From: Rariloculus sp963665575
Lineage (GTDB): Bacteria; Pseudomonadota; Gammaproteobacteria; Steroidobacterales; Rariloculaceae
DNA length: 64,000 nucleotides
Reading direction: 5' to 3'
Assembly (NCBI GenBank): GCA_963665575.2
Contig: CAXXDW010000006.1
Coordinates: 1,116,001 to 1,180,000, forward strand
Below, in pieces: positions 29,811 to 38,579 of this stretch; position 1 is the stretch's first letter; each line of letters starts with the position of its first letter. The notes under the pieces are model-generated. The model did no database searches. It worked only from the letters and a program-made list of their open reading frames with translations, and was not told where the DNA came from. A program made the translations under genes and the position numbers.

Positions 29811-31886
29811 GTGGACACTCCCAACCTCAAGTCGCCCGACTTCTATATCAACCGCGAGCTCTCCCAGCTCGAGTTCAACAAGCGTGTACTCGCGCAAGCG
29901 CGGGACACGACGGTGCCGTTGCTTGAGCGGCTCAAGTTCCTGTGCATTACCTCGACGAATCAGGACGAATTCTTCGAGATTCGGGTCGCAGGGCTCAAGC
30001 AGCGCGAGGAAGTCAGTTCCGCCCCGAGAGGGCCGGAACAGACGAGTCCCGGGGAGGTCTTGCGCACGATTCACCAAGTCACGGCGAAGATGGTCACGGA
30101 GCAGTATCGCCTGTTGAACGACGTGCTGATTCCCGAGATGCGCGAGGAGGGCATTCGCTTCGTGCGGCGCGACGACTGGACGGACGATCAGCGACTGTGG
30201 CTTGAGCAGTACTTTCGATCGGAGATCGTTCCGGTGCTGAGCCCGACGACGCTCGATCCGACCAGGCCTTTTCCGCGCATCCTCAACAAGAGCCTGAACT
30301 TCATCGTCGGCCTCGACGGCCGTGACGCGTTCGGCCGACAATGCCGCCGCGCGATCGTCCAGGCGCCGCGCTCGCTTCCGCGCCTGATCCAGCTCCCGCG
30401 CGAACTCACCGGGACGGGCGGCACGGACTTCGTCTTCCTCTCCTCCATCATCCATGCCTTCGTCGATCAACTCTTCGCCGACATCAGGATCACGGGCTGC
30501 TACCAGTTCCGCGTCACGCGCAACAGCGAACTTTACGTCGACGACGAGGATGTCGACGACCTCATTCGAGCGCTCGAAGGCGAGCTTTTCGAGAGCCGCT
30601 ACGGCGACGAGGTGAGACTTGAACTCGCGCACGACTGCCCGGACGAATCAGCCGAGTATCTGCTGGAACATTTCCACCTGACCCAGGAGGATCTCTATCG
30701 CGTTCCGGGCCCCGTCAATCTCAATCGGCTGTTCGCAGTTTGCGATCTCGTCGACCGCCAGGACCTCAAGTACCCGCCTTTTACCCCGGGAATGCCGAAG
30801 TCGCTCGTCAACGTCAGCCCCTTCGACGCGACGAAAAAGGGCGACATCCTGCTGCATCACCCGTTCGAGTCCTTCGTTCCGGTCATGGACTTCGTGCATC
30901 GGGCAGCCAACGACCCCGACGTCGTGGCCATCAAGCAGACGCTGTATCGAACGACGCCCGACTCACCGATCGTCGCCAGCCTCGTGTCGGCGGCGAAGGC
31001 CGGCAAGGAAGTCACCGTGCTGATCGAGCTTCGCGCGCGATTCGACGAGGCGGCGAACATCGAGCTTGCCACCAAGCTTCAGGAAGCAGGCGCGCATGTC
31101 GTCTACGGCGTTGTGGGCTACAAGACGCACTGCAAGATGATTCTCGTCGTGCGCAGGGAAGCGGGGCGCCTGAAGCGCTACGTACACCTCGGAACGGGCA
31201 ACTACCACCCGCAGACGGCGCGCGTGTACTCAGACTATGGCCTGTTGTCGGCGGACGAGGAATTCGGTGAGGACGTGCACCAGGTCTTCATGCAGCTCAC
31301 GAGTCTGACGAGGGCCTCCGAACTTAAACTCCTGACCCAGTCCCCGTTCGCCCTGGAAGAGAAACTGCTTGCCCTGATCGACCGGGAAACGGAGCTTGCC
31401 TCGGCCGGTGGCAGCGGACGCATCGTGGCGAAGATCAACGCGCTCGTCGAACCGGGCCTCATCAGGGCGCTCTACAAGGCGTCAAGGGCAGGCGTCAGCA
31501 TCGATCTCATCGTGCGCGGCGTCTGCTGCCTCAGGGCCGGCATACCGCGCATCTCGGACAATATCCGTGTCCGCTCGATCATCGGCCGCTTTCTCGAGCA
31601 CACGCGCTGCTACTACTTTCATAACGGCGGAGAGGCCGAGGTGTATTGCGCAAGCGCGGACTGGATGGACCGCAACCTGTTCCGCCGCATCGAGGTCGCT
31701 TTTCCGATTCGCGATGAAGCCCTGCAGGCGCGGCTCATCGGCGACCTTCAGACCTACCTCGCGGACAACACCCAGTCGTGGGAACTCGAGGCAAACGGCA
31801 GTTACAGGCGAATTGCCCGCTCGAATGACGAGGAAGCGGTATCGGCGCAAACGCGCCTGCTCACTCAGCTTGCCGAGGCCTCCTGA
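29811..31886 (+). CDS. ppk1: polyphosphate kinase 1
   Basis: About 691 residues from GTG 29811; upstream in-frame codons give no family-like sequence. It makes long polyphosphate chains from ATP. The N domain has YINRELSQLEFNKRVL. The catalytic-His region is HLGTGNYHPQTARVYSDYGL (about 465), and the end is SADWMDRNLFRRIEVAFPI. Its 3' end overlaps that of the convergent ppx gene by about 22 bp, so synthesis and breakdown genes face each other. Confidence 0.95.
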   Translation: MDTPNLKSPDFYINRELSQLEFNKRVLAQARDTTVPLLERLKFLCITSTNQDEFFEIRVAGLKQREEVSSAPRGPEQTSPGEVLRTIHQVTAKMVTEQYRLLNDVLIPEMREEGIRFVRRDDWTDDQRLWLEQYFRSEIVPVLSPTTLDPTRPFPRILNKSLNFIVGLDGRDAFGRQCRRAIVQAPRSLPRLIQLPRELTGTGGTDFVFLSSIIHAFVDQLFADIRITGCYQFRVTRNSELYVDDEDVDDLIRALEGELFESRYGDEVRLELAHDCPDESAEYLLEHFHLTQEDLYRVPGPVNLNRLFAVCDLVDRQDLKYPPFTPGMPKSLVNVSPFDATKKGDILLHHPFESFVPVMDFVHRAANDPDVVAIKQTLYRTTPDSPIVASLVSAAKAGKEVTVLIELRARFDEAANIELATKLQEAGAHVVYGVVGYKTHCKMILVVRREAGRLKRYVHLGTGNYHPQTARVYSDYGLLSADEEFGEDVHQVFMQLTSLTRASELKLLTQSPFALEEKLLALIDRETELASAGGSGRIVAKINALVEPGLIRALYKASRAGVSIDLIVRGVCCLRAGIPRISDNIRVRSIIGRFLEHTRCYYFHNGGEAEVYCASADWMDRNLFRRIEVAFPIRDEALQARLIGDLQTYLADNTQSWELEANGSYRRIARSNDEEAVSAQTRLLTQLAEAS

Positions 31887-33415
31887 ACCGCTGCCAGGGT
31901 CCCGAGACTCAGCTCGAATCCCCGCGTCTGCAGCCAGGCCTGCTCCTGTCCAAGATCGGCCTGGGTCAGCGGGTTCTCTGCGTACCACGTGCGCGGCAGC
32001 AGCAGTTTCAGGCTGTCGCTCCCGCAGATCATCCCGACGTCAGGCAGTCTGACGCGGCTGCGCGTACGGTTGAGCAGGACGGCAAGCCTGAGCAGGACGA
32101 TGAGCCTGAACACCGGCATGCGCCAGCCTTCCGGCAATTCCTCAAGCGACATGTCGTCGAGCTTGCGGCGGTGGCGGGCGACGATCGTCGCGAGTAGCCG
32201 CTGTTCGAGATGTGCGAATCCGGGCATGTCCGCATTGGCGAGCAGGTAGCCGCCATGCTGATGATAGCGGGCGTGGGCGATATCCAGTCCGATCTCGTGC
32301 AGCATTGCCGTCCAGCGAAGCAGCGGGCGGACCTGCTCGCCGTCGAGTTGCCATTGCCGCTCCACCTTGTCGAGCAGGGCAAGCGCCGTCGTTTCCACGC
32401 GCCGCGCCTGCTTCTCGTCGATGTGATAGCGCTGCTGCATCGCCTCAACGGTACGTTCGCGCGGATCGCGATGATGCATCCGGCCGAACATGTCGTAGAG
32501 CAGGCCTTCACGCAACGACCCGTCGGTCACGTCCATGCGGTCGATCGACAGGCTGTTCATGATCTCGACGAGGATTGCGACGCCGCCCGGAAAGACCGGG
32601 GCGCGGTCCGCCGACAGGCCGGGCAGATCGAGCTCCTCGACGTGCCGCGCATCGATCATCGCGTCGATGAGCGCTTCGGCGGCGGCAAGCGACACACCGC
32701 GCTCGGCCAGCCCCATCTGCTGGGCGACTTCGGCAGCCGCCCTGACGGTGCCTGACGAGCCGATCGCCCGATCCCAGCCCAGCCGCCGGAACGTCGCGCA
32801 GATCGGGCGCAGCTCGAGCTGGGCGGCCATCCTTGCACGTTCGAACCGCTTCCTGCTGAGACGGCCCGTCCCGAAGAACTTGTTGCTGAGACGCACGCAA
32901 CCGAGCGACAGACTTCCCAGACGCCGGGGCTCGCGGCCCTCGCCTATGATGAGTTCCGTGCTGCCGCCGCCGATGTCGACGACGAGGTTGGAGGTCGGTT
33001 CGCTGCCGATGTGGTAGGTGACGCCGAGATAGATGAGCCGCGCCTCCTCCATGCCGGAAACCACTTCGACAGGATGACCGAGCACCGCTTCGGCGGCGGC
33101 GAGGAAACTGTAGGCGTTGCGGGCCTTGCGCAATGTGTTCGTGCCGACGACGCGTACATTGCCCGCATGCATGTCGTGCAGCCGCTGCCCGAATCTGCGC
33201 AGGCAACCGAGCGCCTTGTCCTGGGACTGGTTGTCCAGATAGCCGTCGCTGCTGAGCCCGGACGCGAAGCGAACCATTTCGCGCAGGCGGTCGAGGATGA
33301 TGAACTGGCCATGGTGCAGGCGGGCCACGACCATGTGAAAACTGTTGGAACCGAGATCGACTGCCGCCATGACTTCGGCGGGCCTGTCCGAGGGCGTTGG
33401 GACCGTCGGTAACAA
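31865..33415 (-). CDS. ppx: exopolyphosphatase (Ppx/GppA family)
   Basis: The 516-residue protein removes phosphate from polyphosphate ends. The ASKHA motifs are AAVDLGSNSFHMVVARL at residue 17 and VVDIGGGSTELIIGEG near 145. A C-terminal HD-like domain has AMLHEIGLDIAHARYHQHGG near 370. It starts at TTG 33415, giving the same N-terminal extension as E. coli Ppx; ATG 33370 would begin right at the motif and is less likely. It is convergent with ppk1. Confidence 0.93.
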   Translation of the reverse strand: MLPTVPTPSDRPAEVMAAVDLGSNSFHMVVARLHHGQFIILDRLREMVRFASGLSSDGYLDNQSQDKALGCLRRFGQRLHDMHAGNVRVVGTNTLRKARNAYSFLAAAEAVLGHPVEVVSGMEEARLIYLGVTYHIGSEPTSNLVVDIGGGSTELIIGEGREPRRLGSLSLGCVRLSNKFFGTGRLSRKRFERARMAAQLELRPICATFRRLGWDRAIGSSGTVRAAAEVAQQMGLAERGVSLAAAEALIDAMIDARHVEELDLPGLSADRAPVFPGGVAILVEIMNSLSIDRMDVTDGSLREGLLYDMFGRMHHRDPRERTVEAMQQRYHIDEKQARRVETTALALLDKVERQWQLDGEQVRPLLRWTAMLHEIGLDIAHARYHQHGGYLLANADMPGFAHLEQRLLATIVARHRRKLDDMSLEELPEGWRMPVFRLIVLLRLAVLLNRTRSRVRLPDVGMICGSDSLKLLLPRTWYAENPLTQADLGQEQAWLQTRGFELSLGTLAAVQEASAS

Positions 33416-33469
33416 TTCAGTTGGCGGTCAGTACCCGGGCCTGTCTCGCACGGCGAATGCAGGCCCCGC

Positions 33470-33826
33470 TCAGACGGAGAAGGACGATCCGCAACCGCAG
33501 GTCGTCGTCGCGTTGGGGTTGCGGATGATGAACTGGGCGCCGGACAGATCTTCCCGATAGTCGATCTCCGCACCCATCAGGTACTGAACGCTCAGCGGGT
33601 CGACCAGCAGCGTCACGCCGCCGTTTTCGATCTCGGTGTCGCCGTCCTGGGTCTGCTCGTCGAACGTGAAGCCGTACTGAAATCCCGAGCAGCCGCCGCC
33701 CTGGATGTAGACGCGCAGCTTGAGCTCGGGGTTGCCCTCCTGCTCGATGAGTTCGCCGACCTTGTGTGCAGCGGAGTTCGTAAAGTTCAGCGCCTGCTCA
33801 CGATCCGCCCATACTGGTTCCGTCAT
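33470..33826 (-). CDS. erpA: iron-sulfur cluster insertion protein ErpA
   Basis: The 118-residue A-type carrier has the three conserved cysteines: one in GGGCSGFQYGF (about 47) and two in TTCGCGSSFSV at the C-terminus. It delivers clusters to apoproteins, including isoprenoid enzymes. It starts 4 bp after the bactofilin stop on the same strand. Confidence 0.95.
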   Translation of the reverse strand: MTEPVWADREQALNFTNSAAHKVGELIEQEGNPELKLRVYIQGGGCSGFQYGFTFDEQTQDGDTEIENGGVTLLVDPLSVQYLMGAEIDYREDLSGAQFIIRNPNATTTCGCGSSFSV

Positions 33827-33830
33827 TTGG

Positions 33831-34352
33831 CTACTCTCCGACTACGTTGACCTGCCACAAGCGTTTGCCCTTTTGCGCGGTCGCCTGTTCGGGTTCGGCT
33901 TCTTGCTGCCGGGCGTCGCTCGATGCATCCTTGCTTTTCCTGGCGCCGCGCGAGGCGGAAGCCTTCTTCCGGGGCTGCGGCTTCGTAGCCTGGGCGGTGC
34001 CCGTATGAACGAGGTTGCCGTTCACCTCACCGCCGACTTCGATCCGGATCAGCTTGTATTCGACGTTGCCGTCGACACGCGCCTTTGGTCCGAGTTCGAG
34101 ACGCTCCGAAGCGTAGACATTGCCCTTGACCGCACCGTTGAGCACCACGTGTGGCGCGGAAACCTGGCCCTCCACGCTGCCGCGTTCGCTGATGCTCAAC
34201 ACCGCCTTTTTGGCGCCCATGGCCTTGACGTCGCCCTTGACATGGCCGTCCACGTGAAAGCCGCCGCTGAACTCGACGTTGCCTTCTACCCGCGTGTCGG
34301 CGCCGACGAGCGTGTTGATCGACGAGGATGGGCGTTTGTCCTTACCGAGCAT
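33831..34352 (-). CDS. bactofilin (polymer-forming cytoskeletal protein)
   Basis: The 173-residue protein has the bactofilin core at about residues 15-115: repeating right-handed beta-helix steps with VEGNVEFSGGFHVDGHVKGD and SISERGSVEGQVSAPHVVLN. The basic, low-complexity tail (KKASASRGARKSKDASSDAR) is typical and may bind wall or membrane. Bactofilins polymerise without nucleotides and organise cell shape or division. It is adjacent to a DUF6776 membrane coiled-coil gene and erpA. Confidence 0.92.
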   Translation of the reverse strand: MLGKDKRPSSSINTLVGADTRVEGNVEFSGGFHVDGHVKGDVKAMGAKKAVLSISERGSVEGQVSAPHVVLNGAVKGNVYASERLELGPKARVDGNVEYKLIRIEVGGEVNGNLVHTGTAQATKPQPRKKASASRGARKSKDASSDARQQEAEPEQATAQKGKRLWQVNVVGE

Positions 34353-34381
34353 GAACTGAACTCCGCTTCATACAGGATGCG

Positions 34382-35086
34382 CTAACCGCTGACGACGGAC
34401 CATTCAAAGCGCTGTGTCACCGGCTCGCCGGGCGGTCTCGTCGGCCGGATTGAGACTTCCACCATGTCAGGTTCGAATCCCGCTGGCAAGACTACGCGCT
34501 CCTCGAAATGTTGAAAGTAAAGAAAGTCATATGCAAGGAAATCGGTGCCGCCCTCGCCGGCAAGTTCTCCGAGACCCAGCACGACGCGCTCGCCGCCGAT
34601 CGCGCCGGTCATTGTGACCTCGGCGGTGCCCGCAGTCTGCTCGTTGTGGACGATCGCCTGGATCAGCATCAGACTGAGCACGTGCTGGCGTTCGGAACCG
34701 GCCGATCGCACCTCCAGACTCTGGATGCGCAGTCCCGCCACACCGTCCTGCGGGGACACGATGCCCCGATAGAACGCCAACTCCGCTTCGCTCGACTGCA
34801 GTTGTGCCTGCAATTGGCCGAGGTCGGCCCCGACCTGCGCGTACGTCGCCCGGTCGATCTCGCGCGATGTCTCGAGGATGGCGACCTCGCGCCTGAGGTC
34901 CTCGATGGTCACGTCAAGCTCGACGGCCCGCTGCTCGAACGCGGCGACCTCGCGACGATGATCGAGTATCGAATAGCCCGAGTGCAGCCGCCCGAGTTCG
35001 TAACTCAGCCAGGCAATGCCGCCGATCAGTACGATCCCGATGGCCGGAAACAGCATCCATGCGACGGTCGGTCGACTCGAACTCAT
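34382..35086 (-). CDS. DUF6776-like membrane protein with coiled coil
   Basis: About 234 residues from ATG 35086, chosen because it follows the rppH stop (35094) directly and gives a clean N-terminal anchor (VAWMLFPAIGIVLIGGIAWL). Residues 45-105 form a coiled coil (AVELDVTIEDLRREVAILET), then a periplasmic beta-rich domain follows. This gene regularly precedes bactofilin and erpA in gammaproteobacteria, suggesting a partner role with the cytoskeletal polymer, which is an inference. Confidence 0.75.
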   Translation of the reverse strand: MSSSRPTVAWMLFPAIGIVLIGGIAWLSYELGRLHSGYSILDHRREVAAFEQRAVELDVTIEDLRREVAILETSREIDRATYAQVGADLGQLQAQLQSSEAELAFYRGIVSPQDGVAGLRIQSLEVRSAGSERQHVLSLMLIQAIVHNEQTAGTAEVTMTGAIGGERVVLGLGELAGEGGTDFLAYDFLYFQHFEERVVLPAGFEPDMVEVSIRPTRPPGEPVTQRFEWSVVSG

Positions 35087-35093
35087 CGGATCG

Positions 35094-35624
35094 TCAGCGG
35101 CTCGCGTGCTCGCCGGCAGGTTTCGGCGCAACGCTGGCCTGGCCGTCGGGGAACGCGAGCGGGCTGAGTTCGGTCAGTGCCTGCTCGTAAACGTGCCGCT
35201 TGAAGTAGATGACTTCCTTGACCGGCTGCCAGTAGTCCACCCAGCGGCAGCGGTCGAATTCCGGCTGCTCGCTGAGGTCGAACCGCAGCGCCGCCGGCTC
35301 GCTCAGGAGCCTGAGCAGGAACCAGCGCTGCTTTTGCCCGATGCATCGCGGACCGCTGCCACGGCGAATGTAGCGCCTGGGCAGCCGGTAACGCAGCCAG
35401 TCGCAGGTTGTGCCGACGACATCGACATCTTCCGGTGCAAGGCCGACTTCCTCACGCAGTTCCCGGTACATCGCGTTCTCGATGGGCTCGTCCGGGCGCA
35501 CGCCGCCCTGGGGAAACTGCCAGCCGCTCTGGCCTCGCCGCCCGGCAATCAGCACCTGCCCGCGCCCGTCGGTGATGATCATTCCGACATTGGCCCGATA
35601 CCCTTGTTCGTCGATGAAATCCAT
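35094..35624 (-). CDS. rppH: RNA pyrophosphohydrolase
   Basis: About 176 residues from ATG 35624 (MDFIDEQGYRANVGMIITDG), the usual RppH start; an in-frame extension to 35666 is basic and unlike the family. The Nudix box is GGVRPDEPIENAMYRELREE at about residue 38. It removes pyrophosphate from mRNA 5' ends to start decay. It lies just downstream of the tyrA gene on the same strand. Confidence 0.93.
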   Translation of the reverse strand: MDFIDEQGYRANVGMIITDGRGQVLIAGRRGQSGWQFPQGGVRPDEPIENAMYRELREEVGLAPEDVDVVGTTCDWLRYRLPRRYIRRGSGPRCIGQKQRWFLLRLLSEPAALRFDLSEQPEFDRCRWVDYWQPVKEVIYFKRHVYEQALTELSPLAFPDGQASVAPKPAGEHASR

Positions 35625-35715
35625 GTCGTTGTCGGTGATGTTTCGGCCGCGTCGCCGGCCGACCATCCATCACACGATCATAAGCGATTCGTTGCCTGCG
35701 CGCGTCTCGGCGCAA

Positions 35716-36805
35716 TTACGACCGGCTCTCGAGATAGCGGCGGCCCGCCTTCATCAACGCGGCGAAACCGTCCGAATCGCGTTCTGCGACCAGTCTCCGG
35801 ATGCGTTCGGTCGCTTCCCCGAGCGCCTCGAGCGCATCGCTGCCATAGTCGTTGAGCGCCTGGATCTCGAAGTACAGGTGCGGGTTATCGCTTGCGACGA
35901 GGCTTGCGACCTCCAGTTGCGCATCGAACGTCGTGCTCGACAACGTTCTGAGCCGCGGGACCAGTTCGCCGCTTTCGGCGAGCGCCGTGAAGAACGCCAG
36001 GTTCAGCGCGTGCGACAGGGCCGAGCACGTAAGCGATCAGTCGGTCGTGCTCCTCGAGCGTCATGTCGATGAGTTCGGCCATTGTCGACTCGAAAAGCAT
36101 GCGCGCCTCGGCCGTGGCTTCGGCGATGCCTACATCGACAAATACCACGTGGCGCCCCGAGAGCAGGCGCGTCTCCGGGCCGAACATCGGATGGATCGAT
36201 GTGACCCGGCAACCGGCGTCGACGAGCCGGGCAAGGCTCTCCCTGAGCGGCGTCTTCAACGAGCCGATGTCGACTATGAGCCCCGGCGGGCGGCGTTCGG
36301 CGAGTGCGCCGAGCACTTCTGCCGCGACCTTGATCGGCGTCGCGACGATAACGAGTTCGTGGCCGAGTTCGATGCTCTGCCAGTCACCGACGTTGCGCGC
36401 GCCGGAGCCGGCGGTTGCGGGGTCGGCGACTTCAACGGCGTAACCCTGCGAACCCAGAAACCCGACGAACCATCGGCCCATCTTGCCGGCGCCGCCGATG
36501 ATCAGCGCACGCTTGCCGGCGCCGCGGGTCTGGGAGGCGACCCGCGTCCGCTCCTGCTCAGTCAGCGACGAGCGGATAAGCTCCCGCATGATGTCCTCGG
36601 CGAGTTCGGGTTCGAGACCCAACTCGACCGCCTGGTCGCGTGCACCTTTCAACACTTCGCGCTCGCGCTCATAATCGCGCGTCGGTACGGTGTTCTCGAT
36701 CTTGTGCGCGCCGATTTCGGCGACCACGCGCTGGCGGTCCGCAACGAGCGCGATCAGTTGGCGGTCTATGCCGGTCAGGCGCAGGCGTAGCTGGTCGAGT
36801 GTCAT
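35716..36805 (-). pseudogene. tyrA: chorismate mutase / prephenate dehydrogenase, split by a one-base frameshift
   Basis: The first frame (36805 to about 36020) gives the AroQ chorismate mutase domain (residues 1-85, DRQLIALVADRQRVVAEIGA), then the NAD-binding dehydrogenase (LIIGGAGKMGRWFVGFLGSQ) and HPMFGPETRLLSGRHV. After DRLIAYVLG it goes out of frame at the GGG/CCC run 36018-36020. Removing one base restores SHALNLAFFTALAESGELVP and continues to the stop at 35716 (RRYLESRS), total about 363 residues, the normal TyrA length. So the gene is intact apart from one extra base: a sequencing error or a recent tyrosine-auxotrophy mutation. Confidence 0.9.
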
Positions 36806-36921
36806 GGTCTTTCTCCGTGGAAGCGGGTTGTACTCGCCTGGCCACGACAGTGCAAGACGGCCGTACGCGCAGACGGGCGCCGTACGGCGGCGGACAGGCG
36901 AAACGGCAGGGCGAAGGAGTC

Positions 36922-37764
36922 ATGAACATGCAACCTGAATTGATCGGCGAAGCGCGCTGCTTCGCAGGACGGCAGCAGACCTGGCGGCACCGTTCCGAAG
37001 TCTGCAAATGCGACATGCAGTACGCGGCGTTTCTGCCGCCAGCGGCCGAGTCGCGGCCGGTACCGGCACTTTACTGGTTGTCGGGGCTGACCTGCAGCGA
37101 GGAGAATTTCAGCGTCAAGTCGGGCGCGCAACGTCATGCCGCAGAGCTTGGAATTGCGATTGTCATTCCGGATACGAGCCCGCGCGGCGTGGACATCGCC
37201 GGTGAAGACGAATTCATGAATGTCGGAACCGGCGCGGGTTTCTACGTCAACGCCACGCAGGCGCCCTGGGCCGCACACTACCGAATGTACGACTACGTGG
37301 CGCACGAACTGATCGCTGCGGTAAACGGCAGCCTCCCCGTGGACCCGGCTCGCAAGTCCATCAGCGGGCACTCGATGGGCGGTCACGGCGCGCTGACCGT
37401 CGGCATCCGCAACGCCGAGGCATACCGGTCGATCTCGGCCTTTTCGCCGATTTCCTCGGCCAGCCGGTCGGACTGGGGCCGCCAGGCGCTGGCCGCCTAC
37501 CTGGGTACCGACGAATCGGCCTGGCTCGACTACGATGCCTGCGCGGTCATTCGTTCGGCGCCGAGCCACCATGAACTCCTCGTGGACCAGGGCGGCGCCG
37601 ATCCGTTTCTCGACGATCTGCGCCCGCAGGACCTGCAACAGGCTTGCGAGAGTGCCGGGCAGAAGCTCAACTTCCGCGAACGTCCGGGCTACGATCACGG
37701 CTACTTCTTCGTCGGCACGTTCATCGAAGAGCATCTGCGCTTCCACGCCGAGGCGCTGGCCTGA
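36922..37764 (+). CDS. fghA: S-formylglutathione hydrolase
   Basis: About 280 residues from ATG 36922 with AGGAG six bases upstream. It is an esterase-D-type alpha/beta hydrolase: YWLSGLTCSEENF, the nucleophile elbow GHSMGGHGAL near residue 150, and the catalytic His in YDHGYFFVGTF near 257. It finishes glutathione-dependent formaldehyde oxidation. No formaldehyde dehydrogenase gene is in the window. It is divergent from tyrA. Confidence 0.93.
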   Translation: MNMQPELIGEARCFAGRQQTWRHRSEVCKCDMQYAAFLPPAAESRPVPALYWLSGLTCSEENFSVKSGAQRHAAELGIAIVIPDTSPRGVDIAGEDEFMNVGTGAGFYVNATQAPWAAHYRMYDYVAHELIAAVNGSLPVDPARKSISGHSMGGHGALTVGIRNAEAYRSISAFSPISSASRSDWGRQALAAYLGTDESAWLDYDACAVIRSAPSHHELLVDQGGADPFLDDLRPQDLQQACESAGQKLNFRERPGYDHGYFFVGTFIEEHLRFHAEALA

Positions 37765-37783
37765 GCGTGCCGGCACCGCTGCC

Positions 37784-38455
37784 ATGACGACGCTGCCGCG
37801 GCCGCTGCCTGTCGATCCGCTGCCGCTTGTGGAGCAGTGGCTCGCCGCGGTGGCCGCCAGCGGCCGGCTGCGCAATCCGACCGCGATGGCGCTGGCGACG
37901 GCCGACGAGCAAGGCCGTCCGGCCGTTCGAATGGTGCTGCTCAAGCACCTGTCGGTCACGGCGGGGTTCGCGGTCTTCTACACCCATTACGGCTCGCGCA
38001 AGGGGCGCGAACTCGATGTCAACGCCCGCGCCGCCGGTGCGCTCTACTGGGAAGAACTCGGCGTCCAGGTGCGGCTCGAAGGCCCGGTGGCCCGCTCCCC
38101 CGATGATGAGAGCGACGCGTATTTCGCCACGCGGCCAAGAGGCAGTCAGATCAATGCGCTCGTCAGCGAACAGAGCGCGCCGCTCGAGGACTTTGATGCT
38201 TTCCTCAGCACGATGCGCGAGAAATCGGCCGGGCCTGGCGGCGCAGCGGGTGCGGCCGACCCTGCAGCGGGCGAAGCGGTAGTCGTGCGGCCGCCATACT
38301 GGGGCGGCTATCGCCTGTGGCTTGACGGCGTGGAACTGTGGCTCGCAGGGACCGACCGCTGTCACGAACGGGTCCGCTACGAGCGCTCGCTGTCGCGTGC
38401 CGATGAGTGGACGTTCAGCGGCGGGCCGTGGCAAAGCCATCGCCTGCAACCGTGA
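37784..38455 (+). CDS. pdxH: pyridoxamine 5'-phosphate oxidase
   Basis: About 223 residues from ATG 37784. The FMN-binding split barrel has PTAMALATADEQGRPAVRMV and LLKHLSVTAGFAVFYTHYGS, the middle helix RGSQINALVSEQSAPL, and the C-terminal substrate end RYERSLSRADEWTFSG. It makes pyridoxal phosphate. A short alanine/glycine-rich insert (about 155-170) looks lineage-specific. It lies 19 bp after fghA. Confidence 0.93.
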   Translation: MTTLPRPLPVDPLPLVEQWLAAVAASGRLRNPTAMALATADEQGRPAVRMVLLKHLSVTAGFAVFYTHYGSRKGRELDVNARAAGALYWEELGVQVRLEGPVARSPDDESDAYFATRPRGSQINALVSEQSAPLEDFDAFLSTMREKSAGPGGAAGAADPAAGEAVVVRPPYWGGYRLWLDGVELWLAGTDRCHERVRYERSLSRADEWTFSGGPWQSHRLQP

Positions 38456-38579
38456 AGCGGCCCGGAGAATCTCCTGTGTCACGGTGCCGGCGGTTTGAGC
38501 GAGCCTTCTTGCCAATCGTTGCCGGCCAGCGAGATACCTCCCCGGCCATTGGCGCAACCGCGCCCCACATCTCGTGACG

